64,000 nt of DNA from Algorimicrobium sediminis. GTDB taxonomy: Bacteria > Bacteroidota > Bacteroidia > Flavobacteriales > Flavobacteriaceae. Shown here one piece after another: positions 35,529-45,043 of the stretch. The first letter of the stretch is position 1. Each line of letters opens with the position of its first letter. The notes beneath the pieces are model-generated. The model saw nothing but the letters and a program-made list of their open reading frames with translations. It had not been told where the DNA came from and did no database searches. The stretch spans positions 248,001 to 312,000 of the forward strand of contig NZ_JBHULS010000002.1 in assembly GCF_042684585.1 (NCBI RefSeq), read 5' to 3'. The position numbers and the translations under genes were made by a program.

Positions 35529-38500
35529 TTAATTTTTTTTAATAGATAATCGGGTAGTAATGGCATCAAAAGCAATTTCAATACCATCTGCTACATGCTC
35601 TTTAAATTCTAATGTGTCGGTTAGTGTTTCAGTTTTAATGTACGCCAAATTTTTGGTAATGGCTTCCAAAATTGCATCGTGATTTTGAATAAAAACGCTT
35701 ATTTTATCGGTTACTTCAAAACCAGAATCTTTACGTAAATTTTGAATGCGATTTACTAATTCTCGGGCAATACCTTCAAAACGCAATTCGTCTGTTATGG
35801 TAACATCTAACGCCACGGTTAATGCGCCTTCGTTTGCCACCAACCAACCAGGTATATCGGCTGATGTAATGTCCACGTCCGCACGGTCTAAAATAACGTT
35901 TTTTCCGTTAATGTCCACATCTATTTTACCATTTTGCTCAATTATTTTTATGTCTTGGGCCGTAAATGCTGTAATTGCATTTGCAACCAGCTTCATATCC
36001 TTACCAAAACGCGGTCCTAATGCTTTAAAATTAGGTTTTATTTGCTTCACCAAAACTTCCGAAGCATCTTCTAAAATCTCAATTTCTTTAATATTTACCT
36101 CGTGTTTAATAAGATCGGCTACGGCTAAAATTTCTTCTTTTTGTTGCGGGTTATCAACAGGAATCATAATTTTTTGCAAAGGCTGACGCACTTTTATTTT
36201 TTCCTTTGCCCGTAAAGACAATACCAAGGATGAAATGGTTTGTGCTGCTTCCATTTTTCGCTCCAGAGCCTTATCCACAAAGCGTGCATCAAATTCTGGA
36301 AAATGGGCTAGGTGCACACTTTCAAAGGTTTCCTTTTTAGTTACCGCATTTAAATCCATATACAGCCTATCCATAAAAAACGGTGCAATAGGTGCTGCTA
36401 ACTTGGCTATAGTTATCATGCAGGTGTATAAAGTTTGGTATGCCGAAATTTTATCGGTTTGGTAATCGCCTTTCCAAAAACGTCTTCTACTTAAACGTAC
36501 GTACCAGTTACTTACGTAATCCTGGGTAAAGTCTGAAATGGCACGCGCTGCTTTAGTTGGCTCGTATGCTTCGTAAAAAGCATCTACTTTTTGAATAAGC
36601 GTATGTAATTCAGAGAGAATCCAACGGTCCAGTTCTGGTCGGTTTTCTACAGGAATATCGCTTTCGGTGTAAGTAAAACTATCTAAATTAGTGTACAAAC
36701 TAAAAAACGAATAGGTGTTGTAAAGTGTTCCGAAGAATTTACGTTTCACCTCTTCTATACCGTCTAAATCGAATTTTAAATTATCCCACGGATTGGCGTT
36801 TGCAATCATGTACCAACGTGTAGCATCTGCGCCATATGTTGCTAACGTTTCGAATGGATCCACTGCATTGCCTAAACGTTTAGACATTTTTTGTCCGTTT
36901 TTATCTAAAACGAGTCCGTTGGAAACCACATTTTTATAGGCCACATCGTTAAAAACCATGGTAGCAATTGCGTGAAGGGTATAAAACCAACCACGAGTTT
37001 GGTCCACACCTTCGGCAATAAAATCGGCTTTACGCCAAGTTTCATCTACTTTTTCTTTGTTCTCGAATGGGTAGTGCCATTGTGCGTAAGGCATAGAACC
37101 AGAATCGAACCACACATCAATTAAATCGGATTCGCGTTTCATGGCCTTTCCAGAAGGGGAAACGAGGGTAATTTGATCGACAATATTTTTATGTAAGTCT
37201 ATTTTCGCATAATTTTCATCCGAATTATTTCCGACTTCAAAATCTTCAAAAATATCTTTAGACAGGACACCTGCCTTAACTGCTTTAGCCATTTCTGCCT
37301 TTAATTCTTCCACAGAACCGATACAGATTTCTTCTGTGCCATCTTCGGTGCGCCAAATTGGCAATGGAATTCCCCAATAGCGAGAACGGGATAAATTCCA
37401 ATCGTTGGCATTGGCTAACCAATTGCCAAAACGCCCAGTTCCTGTAGATTTAGGTTTCCAGTTTATGGTTTCGTTTAATTGGAACATTCTATCCTTTACT
37501 TCGGTAATTTTAATAAACCAAGAATCCAACGGATAGTAAAGAATAGGTTTATCTGTACGCCAGCAATTTGGATAACTGTGTTTGTATTTTTCAACCTTAA
37601 AGGCTTTGTTTTCTTCTTTTAATTTAATGGCCAGTTCCACATCAATAGAGCGTTCTGGTGCTTCGCCCTCGGGGTAGTATTCATTTTTAACATATTTACC
37701 GGCAAATTCGCCCATTTCTGGACGGAATTTTCCTTGCAAATTTACCAACGGAACTAAATTGCCGTTTTCATCTTTAACCAGCATAGGCGGCACTTCTGGT
37801 GTAGCTTGTTTGGCCACCAAGGCATCGTCTGCACCAAAGGTTGGCGCCGTGTGTACAATTCCGGTACCATCTTCGGTGGTTACGAAATCGCCAGAGATAA
37901 TACGAAAGGCATTTTCGGGATTATCGTTTGGAAGCGCATAGGGCAACAATTGCTCGTAGGTAATGCCTACCAAATCGGTTCCTTTACATTCTTTAACTAC
38001 ACGGTAAGGAATTTTTTTATCGCCAGGTTTATAGTCTAACAACTCTGATTTTGTTTCAACCTGTTTAAACTTTCCATCAAATTGTTTGTTTAACAATGGT
38101 TTTGCTAACACCACATTTATAGGCTCAAACGTGTACTGGTTGTACGTTGTAACTAAAACATAATCAATTTTTGGACCAACGGTAAGCGCCGTATTACTTG
38201 GCAATGTCCACGGTGTGGTGGTCCACGCTAGAAAGTAAATAGGGCCGTCATCCTTTAAGAAATCTGGCAGCGTATGTTTATGTGCTTTAAACTGCGCTAC
38301 AACAGTAGTATCTGTTACATCTTGGTAGGTACCTGGTTGGTTTAGCTCGTGCGAGCTTAAGCCTGTTCCTGCTTTTGGCGAATACGGCTGAATGGTGTAG
38401 CCTTTATAAATAAGATTTTTAGTATAAATTTCTTTTAAGAGCCACCAAACGGATTCCATGTATTTAGGATTGTAGGTAACATACGGATTATCCATATCTA

Positions 38501-38930
38501 CCCAATAGCCCATTTTTTCGGTTAGGTCGTTCCAAACGTCTGTATAGCGCATTACGGCTTTACGGCAAGCGGCGTTGTAATCTTCCACCGAAATGGTTTT
38601 ACCAATATCTTCTTTGGTAATACCTAGTTCTTTTTCAACTCCCAACTCTATTGGCAATCCGTGCGTATCCCATCCTGCTTTGCGTTTTACTTGAAAACCT
38701 TTCATGGTTTTGTAGCGCGGAAAAATATCTTTTATGGCACGCGCTAAAACGTGGTGTACGCCTGGTAATCCGTTAGCGGATGGCGGTCCTTCAAAAAACA
38801 CAAAAGGCTTACCACCTTCTCTGGATGTTATACTTTTTTCAAATACCTTATTTTGGTTCCAATAATCAAGAATATTACTAGCAACTTGAGGCAAGTCAAG
38901 TGCTTTGTATTCAGGGAATTTACTGCTCAT
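35529..38930 (-). CDS. ileS: Isoleucyl-tRNA synthetase, type 2
   Basis: 1133 residues from the ATG at 38930 (MSSKFPEYKALDL); a second ATG at 38942 adds four residues. Class Ia synthetase charging tRNA-Ile with editing of mischarged valine. The length and sequence around GPPSANGLPGVHHVLARAIKD fit the type-2 (eukaryote-like, low mupirocin sensitivity) group. The HIGH-motif position reads GVHH instead of HxGH (codons at 38751-38762). KMSKR is intact (NGQKMSKRLGN). First gene of the run that continues to dksA and lspA. A candidate -7 element upstream has one mismatch. Confidence 0.97.
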   Translation of the reverse strand: MSSKFPEYKALDLPQVASNILDYWNQNKVFEKSITSREGGKPFVFFEGPPSANGLPGVHHVLARAIKDIFPRYKTMKGFQVKRKAGWDTHGLPIELGVEKELGITKEDIGKTISVEDYNAACRKAVMRYTDVWNDLTEKMGYWVDMDNPYVTYNPKYMESVWWLLKEIYTKNLIYKGYTIQPYSPKAGTGLSSHELNQPGTYQDVTDTTVVAQFKAHKHTLPDFLKDDGPIYFLAWTTTPWTLPSNTALTVGPKIDYVLVTTYNQYTFEPINVVLAKPLLNKQFDGKFKQVETKSELLDYKPGDKKIPYRVVKECKGTDLVGITYEQLLPYALPNDNPENAFRIISGDFVTTEDGTGIVHTAPTFGADDALVAKQATPEVPPMLVKDENGNLVPLVNLQGKFRPEMGEFAGKYVKNEYYPEGEAPERSIDVELAIKLKEENKAFKVEKYKHSYPNCWRTDKPILYYPLDSWFIKITEVKDRMFQLNETINWKPKSTGTGRFGNWLANANDWNLSRSRYWGIPLPIWRTEDGTEEICIGSVEELKAEMAKAVKAGVLSKDIFEDFEVGNNSDENYAKIDLHKNIVDQITLVSPSGKAMKRESDLIDVWFDSGSMPYAQWHYPFENKEKVDETWRKADFIAEGVDQTRGWFYTLHAIATMVFNDVAYKNVVSNGLVLDKNGQKMSKRLGNAVDPFETLATYGADATRWYMIANANPWDNLKFDLDGIEEVKRKFFGTLYNTYSFFSLYTNLDSFTYTESDIPVENRPELDRWILSELHTLIQKVDAFYEAYEPTKAARAISDFTQDYVSNWYVRLSRRRFWKGDYQTDKISAYQTLYTCMITIAKLAAPIAPFFMDRLYMDLNAVTKKETFESVHLAHFPEFDARFVDKALERKMEAAQTISSLVLSLRAKEKIKVRQPLQKIMIPVDNPQQKEEILAVADLIKHEVNIKEIEILEDASEVLVKQIKPNFKALGPRFGKDMKLVANAITAFTAQDIKIIEQNGKIDVDINGKNVILDRADVDITSADIPGWLVANEGALTVALDVTITDELRFEGIARELVNRIQNLRKDSGFEVTDKISVFIQNHDAILEAITKNLAYIKTETLTDTLEFKEHVADGIEIAFDAITTRLSIKKN

Positions 38931-39017
38931 AATTTCGTTCATTCGTTTCGACCCGCGAAATTAATGATTTTTAGATAAATACCTGATGCATTTGCTACTA
39001 AATAGGTAAGAAAAAAC

Positions 39018-39638
39018 CTAAAGCGTTTTTATAGGTAGTAGCAGCGGCCCTAAAACTAAAAACCATAATGCAAAACTCACAACTGAAGCAGGAAGGGCAA
39101 ACATTAAAATTTGCTTCTTCGTAAATTTGTTACAAATGTTGAAAAACAGCACAAAAGCTATAATTACAATTACCATATTCTTCAAAAAACGCAACCATTC
39201 TGGCAGCGTTTCTGGTGCATAATATTTTGAAATTAAAACAGACTCTAACAAATATTCTAGCGTATCGAATAACTGGAACGAAAAAACGGCTAACAAAATC
39301 CAATCAACCTTTTTAAAATTCTGTTTGGATTGATTGCGATTGAATAAAATTATGGAAGCAACAACCGAAAAAATATAAATAACGTAAAATACAACTGAAT
39401 AAAAAAACTCAAATCGGCTACCTAAAACTTTTTGAGTCTCCAAAATTTCTTGACAGCCTATAAGCAAACCTAAATAATTATAAGTGTAAATACTTGAAAT
39501 AGCGCCTGCATGTAAAATAGCATCGAAAACAATGTAAATTACATTATAAAATTGCGTTTTAATTGGAAAAAAACACACAAAAATAAGCATTATATAAAGG
39601 TTCTGTTTTGTGTAAAGACTGGCTTTCATTGCAATCAT
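39018..39638 (-). CDS. Multi-pass membrane protein of unknown function
   Basis: 206 residues with about five hydrophobic segments (about 15-32, 82-105, 115-135, 150-168 and 178-198). No motif I recognise. High content of aromatic and Ile/Leu residues, lower in charged residues than its neighbours. A gene at this position is plausible but without a family assignment. It lies downstream of a decayed gene on the same strand and 87 bp upstream of ileS, and may belong to the same variable spot. Start could be at the ATG of MIAMK (39638) or the one three codons later. Confidence 0.6.
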   Translation of the reverse strand: MIAMKASLYTKQNLYIMLIFVCFFPIKTQFYNVIYIVFDAILHAGAISSIYTYNYLGLLIGCQEILETQKVLGSRFEFFYSVVFYVIYIFSVVASIILFNRNQSKQNFKKVDWILLAVFSFQLFDTLEYLLESVLISKYYAPETLPEWLRFLKNMVIVIIAFVLFFNICNKFTKKQILMFALPASVVSFALWFLVLGPLLLPIKTL

Positions 39639-39658
39639 GATTTTTCATCTTCCAATAT

Positions 39659-39985
39659 TTAATTTGAAATTTTGTATCTAACTTGAAGGCTCCAGGTTTC
39701 TTCAGGTTTTAATAACAATTCTTGTAATGCTTTATAAACTTCGCCAAAACTGATTACCGTATATGGCTATTTTGAAGGTTGCAATTTGCATGCTTAAACC
39801 TAATTGATTCTGAAAACCAATTCAAATTTCTCCTTACCGCTCTGAAAGTCTTTTGTTTCTGCACTAAAAAGTTCGGCTTAATTAAAATCAAGCATTACTT
39901 TTTAAGCTTTAAAAACCTACAGCACGTTTACATGTTTTCTTTTGTAAGAAATGTTGCTTTTACTTATGGTTACATTCAATTTTTA
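39659..39985 (-). pseudogene. Decayed protein-coding remnant with multiple in-frame stops
   Basis: The 348 bp between radA and the membrane protein gene have no intact gene, but one minus-strand frame reads as protein-like sequence broken by stops: TAG at 39917-39919, TAA at 39902-39904, TAA at 39878-39880, TAG at 39800-39802, TAA at 39794-39796 and TAG at 39767-39769, ending TAA at 39659-39661. The longest clean pieces are at 39803-39877 (AELFSAETKDFQSGKEKF...) and 39662-39766 (PYTVISFGEVYKALQELLL...). All segments are in the same frame with no indel needed. I do not recognise the family. Every interruption is TAA or TAG, as expected if C-to-T changes hit glutamine codons. Confidence 0.5.
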
Positions 39986-39986
39986 T

Positions 39987-41348
39987 TTAAATAATAAATC
40001 CAACCAAATCTTCAATTTTGGAAATTAAATGAATTTTAATAGCCGTGTTTTTCAAACTTATTTTATTGTATTTAGACACAAATATGGCCGAAAACCCCAA
40101 TTTTTCAGCCTCTAAAATACGTTGTTCCACACGTTGCACCGGACGTATTTCTCCGGATAAACCAACCTCTGCGGCAAAGCAATAGTTTCTTGGCAAAGGT
40201 TCGTCTTCGTTGGAAGATAGTATGGCTGCAACCACTCCCAAATCTATTGCCGGATCGTCCACGGTTATACCGCCCGTAATGTTTAAAAAGACATCTTTAG
40301 CACCTAAGCGGAAACCAGCTCGTTTTTCTAAAACCGCTAATAACATATTTAAGCGTTTGGCGTTAAAGCCTGTTGCACTCCGTTGGGGTGTTCCATAAAC
40401 TGCTGTACTTACCAGTGCTTGCACCTCCACCATTAACGGACGCATACCCTCTAGGGTGGCAGCAATGGCGTTACCCGATAAATCGTCGTCTTTTTTTGAA
40501 ATAAGTATTTCCGAAGGGTTGGAAACCTCGCGCAGTCCGGAGCCTTGCATTTCGTAAATACCCAACTCGTTTGTAGAACCAAACCTGTTTTTATTAGCGC
40601 GTAAAATACGAAACACATGATTCCGATCGCCTTCAAACTGTAAAACCGTATCCACCATATGTTCCAAAATTTTAGGCCCTGCAATATTTCCGTCCTTGGT
40701 AATATGACCAATTAAAATTACTGGTGTTGCGGTTTCTTTAGCAAATTTAATGAGTTCGGTGGTACATTCTTTTATTTGTGAAATACTACCAGACGAGGAT
40801 TCTATATAATCGCTATGCAAGGTTTGAATAGAATCTATTACCACAATATCGGGCTCTAACGCTTCAATTTGCTTAAAAATATTTTGCGTTTTTGTTTCTG
40901 TTAAAATATAGCAGTTATTACTACTTGGGTTAATACGCTCGGCACGCATTTTTATTTGTTTTTGACTTTCTTCGCCTGAAACATATAAGGTTTTGTAGGG
41001 TAATTTTAATGCTATTTGAAGTAATAAAGTACTTTTACCAATTCCGGGCTCACCACCTAATAGGGTTAACGATCCGGGCACAATGCCACCGCCTAAAACC
41101 CGATTAAACTCGGCATCGTTGGTTTGTAAACGCGCCTCCTGTGAGGTATCTATCTCGTTTATTAGCAAAGGCTTGGCAGCACGTTTAGACGGTGCTGCTG
41201 TAGGCGATTTCCAGCTGCTTTTTTCTGGTTTCTGCAGCAACTCCTCTGCTATGGTATTCCACTCTTTGCAGGAGGTACACTGTCCCTGCCATTTACTGTA
41301 TTGTGCACCACAATTCTGACAAAAAAAAGTTGTTTTAAGCTTGGCCAT
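39987..41348 (-). CDS. radA: DNA repair protein RadA
   Basis: 453-residue RecA-like helicase/branch-migration factor for recombination. N-terminal C4 zinc finger (FFCQNCGAQYSKWQGQCTSCKEW), Walker A GGEPGIGKST, Walker B VVIDSIQTL, the RadA-specific KNRFG motif (RANKNRFGSTNE) and a C-terminal Lon-like domain (from about 280, GFNAKRLNMLLAVLEKR). Length and domain order are normal. It is 67 bp downstream of the esterase-fold gene and may be the last gene of the panC-radA run. Confidence 0.98.
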   Translation of the reverse strand: MAKLKTTFFCQNCGAQYSKWQGQCTSCKEWNTIAEELLQKPEKSSWKSPTAAPSKRAAKPLLINEIDTSQEARLQTNDAEFNRVLGGGIVPGSLTLLGGEPGIGKSTLLLQIALKLPYKTLYVSGEESQKQIKMRAERINPSSNNCYILTETKTQNIFKQIEALEPDIVVIDSIQTLHSDYIESSSGSISQIKECTTELIKFAKETATPVILIGHITKDGNIAGPKILEHMVDTVLQFEGDRNHVFRILRANKNRFGSTNELGIYEMQGSGLREVSNPSEILISKKDDDLSGNAIAATLEGMRPLMVEVQALVSTAVYGTPQRSATGFNAKRLNMLLAVLEKRAGFRLGAKDVFLNITGGITVDDPAIDLGVVAAILSSNEDEPLPRNYCFAAEVGLSGEIRPVQRVEQRILEAEKLGFSAIFVSKYNKISLKNTAIKIHLISKIEDLVGFII

Positions 41349-41415
41349 TAGTACCTTGTTTAAACGCGAATATGATTGAATTTTTTATAACTTCCTAAAC
41401 ATATATAACGGCCCA

Positions 41416-42564
41416 TTAGTATCCAAAATCTGCCTTTATAGCATCGGCACGCCGAAGCATTTCATCTTTAGTTATACCACCAATTTCTTGCAACACGTAG
41501 GCTGTTTGATATGCTTTCATGGCTTTTTTAGGTTCGCCTGTTTCCTCGTAAAATCGGGCCAAGTAATAATTACTTAATAAGGTATCTGGATAGGCTTTTC
41601 GCGCTAGTTTAGCCAGGGCTTCAAAGTATTCAAATTTTTCGCCTTTATTGATAGCTGCTTCAACGGCATTAAAATCGTTCATTAAAATAGGTTTGTCTAT
41701 ATCAAACAACGCTTTTATGGTTTCATACTTCTCTATTAAATAGGTAACTGGCGACCCTTCTAACTTTAAAATAGTGTCGGTATATTCCGATTTGCTTATA
41801 GGTTGAAATACGAAAAAAATATCTTCCAATGCATTTGGAATAGCGTGAGCTGGAAGCGCGTAGTGCGACGCTTTTTCAAAAGAATCGAATGTATAAAACA
41901 GGTTCGCGTTTGCAACCCCTGCTATGGCCGTATTTAAAGCTTCTGTTTCGGCTTTTAATCTAGCTATATCGTTTGCAGAAGTAGCCAGATAATAAAACAC
42001 TTTAGTTTCTAACTTCGATAGCTTTTCCGTTAGGTAAGCTTGCATATCGGGGGCTAAATCCGGACTAACGGCCACATAAGCCTGAAATAAAGGCTGTGCT
42101 TTAAGCAGGAAGTAATTTATAAAATTTGCTGTCCGATCATGCCCCACAATGACTCTAAAATTAACTGTTCTGAAGGTTTTATCTACATATGGCAATAATT
42201 CCGAACCAAGAAATTCATAAAAAGCGGCACCTGTTTCTATGGGCAAAGAATTTTGTTCAGAGTACAGGACATCTGCGCTGCGACTACCTACTTGATTAAC
42301 GCCAACCACAATACTTTCGGGCATATCTTCCCAGTAGGAGTAGTAATCCACATTACCCGCCACGGCTTCAAACATGTAATCGCCATCCAGCACTACTATT
42401 ACAGGGTAATAGGTATCTGGGTTAGCATCGTATCCGCGTGGTAGTTGAATTTTAATCTCGCGGGTTTCACCTAGTTTAACAGACTCTAAAGGCTGGTAAA
42501 TAACTTGTGAGTGCAGCATAAACATGCTGAAGAAACATACCAATAGTAGGCTTAATTTTTTCAT
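41416..42564 (-). CDS. α/β-hydrolase-fold (esterase D-like) secreted protein, nucleophile Ser replaced
   Basis: 382 residues from the ATG at 42564, which gives a signal peptide (KKLSLLLVCFFSMFMLHSQ); an ATG at 42573 adds three residues. The fold is that of putative esterases (PRGYDANPDTYYPVIVVLDGDYMF, PESIVVGVNQVGSRSADVLYS). At the nucleophile elbow the expected GxSxG is GHDRT, so Ser is Asp (codon 42136-42138). A His candidate is in SHYALPAHAIPNAL. The C-terminal third (about 290-382) is helical and TPR-like. May be a pseudo-enzyme or use Asp. Located 174 bp downstream of the flippase-like gene. Confidence 0.75.
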   Translation of the reverse strand: MKKLSLLLVCFFSMFMLHSQVIYQPLESVKLGETREIKIQLPRGYDANPDTYYPVIVVLDGDYMFEAVAGNVDYYSYWEDMPESIVVGVNQVGSRSADVLYSEQNSLPIETGAAFYEFLGSELLPYVDKTFRTVNFRVIVGHDRTANFINYFLLKAQPLFQAYVAVSPDLAPDMQAYLTEKLSKLETKVFYYLATSANDIARLKAETEALNTAIAGVANANLFYTFDSFEKASHYALPAHAIPNALEDIFFVFQPISKSEYTDTILKLEGSPVTYLIEKYETIKALFDIDKPILMNDFNAVEAAINKGEKFEYFEALAKLARKAYPDTLLSNYYLARFYEETGEPKKAMKAYQTAYVLQEIGGITKDEMLRRADAIKADFGY

Positions 42565-42738
42565 GTATCTCATTTTATATTAGGCTAATATTACTGTAAA
42601 TTGTGTTATGCACGGAACCAACAAAACCTTTTGTGTTTTAACCTCCTAATTGTGGCTCTTTATGGCGCGTGCTTTTACAAACACACAAGGTATAAAATAA
42701 GCTAAATACTTAAAAGCCTAACGTTAAAAAATAACACC

Positions 42739-43719
42739 CTAGTTTTTCTGTTGGGTTATGCCTGCTAAACGCTTTCTATTGTATATGGGTAAATAAATTA
42801 AGGACACCCCACCTAGTAGCACAATTAACAACGTTTGGGCCGACCAAATAATCCAGCCAAAAGCCATACTTGGGCCTTCTGCAATAGCAAAAATTGAAAA
42901 AGCAGCATAAATAGCTAGGGGGTAAGAACCAATACCGCCGTTGGTAGTAGCAATACTAAAAGTTGCCGATATAAAACCTACTAAAACAGCTCCAATGGTA
43001 ATTCCATACAAATCGTTTACCGCAAAAGTTGTTATGTAAAACATGGCCACATACATGCCCCAAATAAAGATTGTATGTGCTAAAAAGGCCCATTTTTTTT
43101 TCATGTAAAAAATACTTAAAGCGCCTTCTGCCAAGCCTTTAATAAAGGTTTTTATTTTAAAACCAAATCCTGTTCGACTTTTACGGATAAACCAAACAAA
43201 AACCCCTAAAACCATCAATAATATAAAGCCGTAAAGGGCAACTGTTTTAAATTGAAAGCGGTCTACAAAAAAGGAAGCAATAAAGTCGAATTCCAGTATA
43301 AGGGTATAGCTAATAATAAGAAGCAACATCATTAAGTCGGCAAAGCGCTCGGCTACAATGGAACCAAAGCCTTTTTCGAAGGGAACCCCTTCGTAGGTGG
43401 ACAATATAGATGCTCGGGCTACTTCGCCAGCACGTGGCACCGTATAATTTATTAAATAGGCAGAGAAAACAGCCATAAAACTATTAGCCAATTTTACCCG
43501 ATAGCCCATTGGTTCCAACTGAAAACGCCATCTGTATGCACGCGAAATATGACTTAATAAACCAAACAGAACGCCCAAACCAATGAATAAAAAATTAGCA
43601 TTTTTTATATAGTGCCACAGTTCTGACAAAGGCACTTTAGATAAGGAATAGCCTATTAAAAAAACTCCCAACAAGATTGGGAGTAAAAGTTTAAGATATT
43701 TTTTAAAAGGCGTGTTCAC
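42739..43719 (-). CDS. Lysylphosphatidylglycerol synthase TM-domain (UPF0104) membrane protein
   Basis: 326 residues, about eight membrane helices, without the cytosolic catalytic domain of MprF. The family motif region NYTVPRAGEVARASILSTYEGVPFEKGFGSIVAERFADL is clear, as is NGGIGSYPLAIYAAF late in the protein. Such proteins are thought to be lipid flippase-like transporters; the cargo is unknown. It starts 3 bp after panD, so it is co-transcribed with panC and panD. Confidence 0.87.
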   Translation of the reverse strand: MNTPFKKYLKLLLPILLGVFLIGYSLSKVPLSELWHYIKNANFLFIGLGVLFGLLSHISRAYRWRFQLEPMGYRVKLANSFMAVFSAYLINYTVPRAGEVARASILSTYEGVPFEKGFGSIVAERFADLMMLLLIISYTLILEFDFIASFFVDRFQFKTVALYGFILLMVLGVFVWFIRKSRTGFGFKIKTFIKGLAEGALSIFYMKKKWAFLAHTIFIWGMYVAMFYITTFAVNDLYGITIGAVLVGFISATFSIATTNGGIGSYPLAIYAAFSIFAIAEGPSMAFGWIIWSAQTLLIVLLGGVSLIYLPIYNRKRLAGITQQKN

Positions 43720-43722
43720 AAT

Positions 43723-44073
43723 TTATTTTAACAGATTGTTTTCTTCATTTGGAAACACCAAAGCCGGTTTAAACGTTTTAGCCTCGGAAATATCCATAAA
43801 AGCGTAAGTAATTAAAATTAAAATATCGCCTGGCGACACTTTTCTTGCTGCGGCTCCATTTAAGGTAATTTCGCCACTGTTTCGCGGTCCAGGAATACAG
43901 TAAGTTTCCAGACGCTCGCCATTATTGTTATTTACAATTTGTACTTTTTCACCCTGAATTATGTTTGCGGCATCCATTAAATCCTCATCTATGGTAATAC
44001 TACCAATGTAATGAAGTTCGGCACCCGTACATTTTACGCGGTGAATTTTAGATTTTACGACTTGAATTTGCAT
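43723..44073 (-). CDS. panD: Aspartate 1-decarboxylase
   Basis: 116-residue proenzyme that decarboxylates aspartate to β-alanine for pantothenate synthesis. Self-cleavage occurs at Gly24-Ser25 (HYIGSITID), creating the pyruvoyl cofactor; the sequence has exactly that Ser25. LNGAAARKVSPGDILILITYA is the conserved C-terminal core. It is 13 bp after panC and 3 bp before the flippase-like gene. Its β-alanine feeds PanC next door. Confidence 0.98.
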   Translation of the reverse strand: MQIQVVKSKIHRVKCTGAELHYIGSITIDEDLMDAANIIQGEKVQIVNNNNGERLETYCIPGPRNSGEITLNGAAARKVSPGDILILITYAFMDISEAKTFKPALVFPNEENNLLK

Positions 44074-44086
44074 AAGATAAAGATAC

Positions 44087-44935
44087 TTAATTTAACGGGA
44101 TATTATCTATTAATCTAATATCATCTGCATAGACCGCAATAAACGCCCTATACGTTTTGTTTGTTACTGTTTCGGTTATTGGTTTTAAGGTTTGCTCATC
44201 GGCAATGGTAAAATATTCCAGTTTTAGCAGCTCGTGTTTAGCAAAGGCATCTGCCACCCAACTCGTAATGGATTCCACACTTTTTGTGCCAAATTGTTTT
44301 TTGGCAGCCATTAAAGTTTCGTAAATAAACGGTGCCGCCGCTTTGTAAGCAGGTTTTAAACGCTCGTTTCTTGAACTTAAAGCCAAGCCATTTGCTTCTC
44401 TGTAAATAGGGCAACCATGTATAGTTACCGGCAAATTATAAGCTGTAACCATGTATTTAATAATGGCCAACTGCTGAAAATCTTTTTGTCCAAAATACGC
44501 ATGATCCGGCGTTACAATTTCGAACAGGCGTTTTACTATGGTTCCAACACCATTAAAATGTCCAGGACGAAATTGGCCCTCCATTTCAAATTCCAAGCCC
44601 CCAAAACTAAAGTTTTCAGATTGGGCCACTTCCCCGTAAATATCGGTAACTTCTGGTGCATACACCACCAAATTATTGGAAACCGTTTCTAGCAAAGCTA
44701 CATCGCGGGGTAATGTTCGCGGATAATTGTCTAAATCAGTAGCATTGTCAAACTGGGTTGGATTTACAAAAATACTTACCACCACGATATCGGTTTCTTG
44801 CAAGGCTTGCCGTACTAACGACAGGTGTCCTTCATGCAAAGCACCCATAGTAGGCACAAAACCAATACTACTTTGTTGGGCTTTTTTAGCCTGCAAATAC
44901 GATTGAATATCTTTTTTTTCTGTAAAAATTACCAC
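44087..44935 (-). CDS. panC: Pantothenate synthetase
   Basis: 282-residue enzyme joining pantoate and β-alanine with ATP to give pantothenate. The nucleotidyl-transferase HIGH motif is in PTMGALHEGHLSLV, and FGQKDFQQLAI and LALSSRNERL are typical. A -7 element lies 21 bases upstream. First gene of the panC-panD-flippase-esterase-radA strand. Divergent from the glycogen-synthase-like gene at 45044. Confidence 0.98.
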   Translation of the reverse strand: MVIFTEKKDIQSYLQAKKAQQSSIGFVPTMGALHEGHLSLVRQALQETDIVVVSIFVNPTQFDNATDLDNYPRTLPRDVALLETVSNNLVVYAPEVTDIYGEVAQSENFSFGGLEFEMEGQFRPGHFNGVGTIVKRLFEIVTPDHAYFGQKDFQQLAIIKYMVTAYNLPVTIHGCPIYREANGLALSSRNERLKPAYKAAAPFIYETLMAAKKQFGTKSVESITSWVADAFAKHELLKLEYFTIADEQTLKPITETVTNKTYRAFIAVYADDIRLIDNIPLN

Positions 44936-44956
44936 CTAGTCTAAATTTAAAGCGTG

Positions 44957-44964
44957 CAAACTTA
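44957..44964 (-). promoter_or_regulatory. Candidate -7 element for panC
   Basis: Minus-strand TAAGTTTG (TAnnTTTG) ends 21 bases before the panC ATG. A TTG occurs only 12 bases upstream, too close for a normal -33 element. Confidence 0.45.
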
Positions 44965-44995
44965 ATATTTTACGGGCAATCTGCATAAATTTTTG

Positions 44996-45003
44996 TAATT
45001 TTG
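44996..45003 (+). promoter_or_regulatory. Candidate -7 element for the glycogen-synthase-like gene
   Basis: TAATTTTG (TAnnTTTG), 40 bases before the ATG at 45044. Together with the minus-strand element at 44957 it gives the divergent gap two opposed -7 boxes. No matching -33 TTG. Confidence 0.4.
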
Positions 45004-45043
45004 CGTGTTTTTTATTTTGAAACTTCAAAAGCCATTTAACATT

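Noticed and set aside
39779..39994. A 71-residue plus-strand frame between radA and the membrane protein gene
   Set aside because: Its sequence is Phe/Lys-rich with no family likeness. The minus-strand frame over the same bases reads more like protein, though broken by stops, so I annotate a decayed gene there instead.
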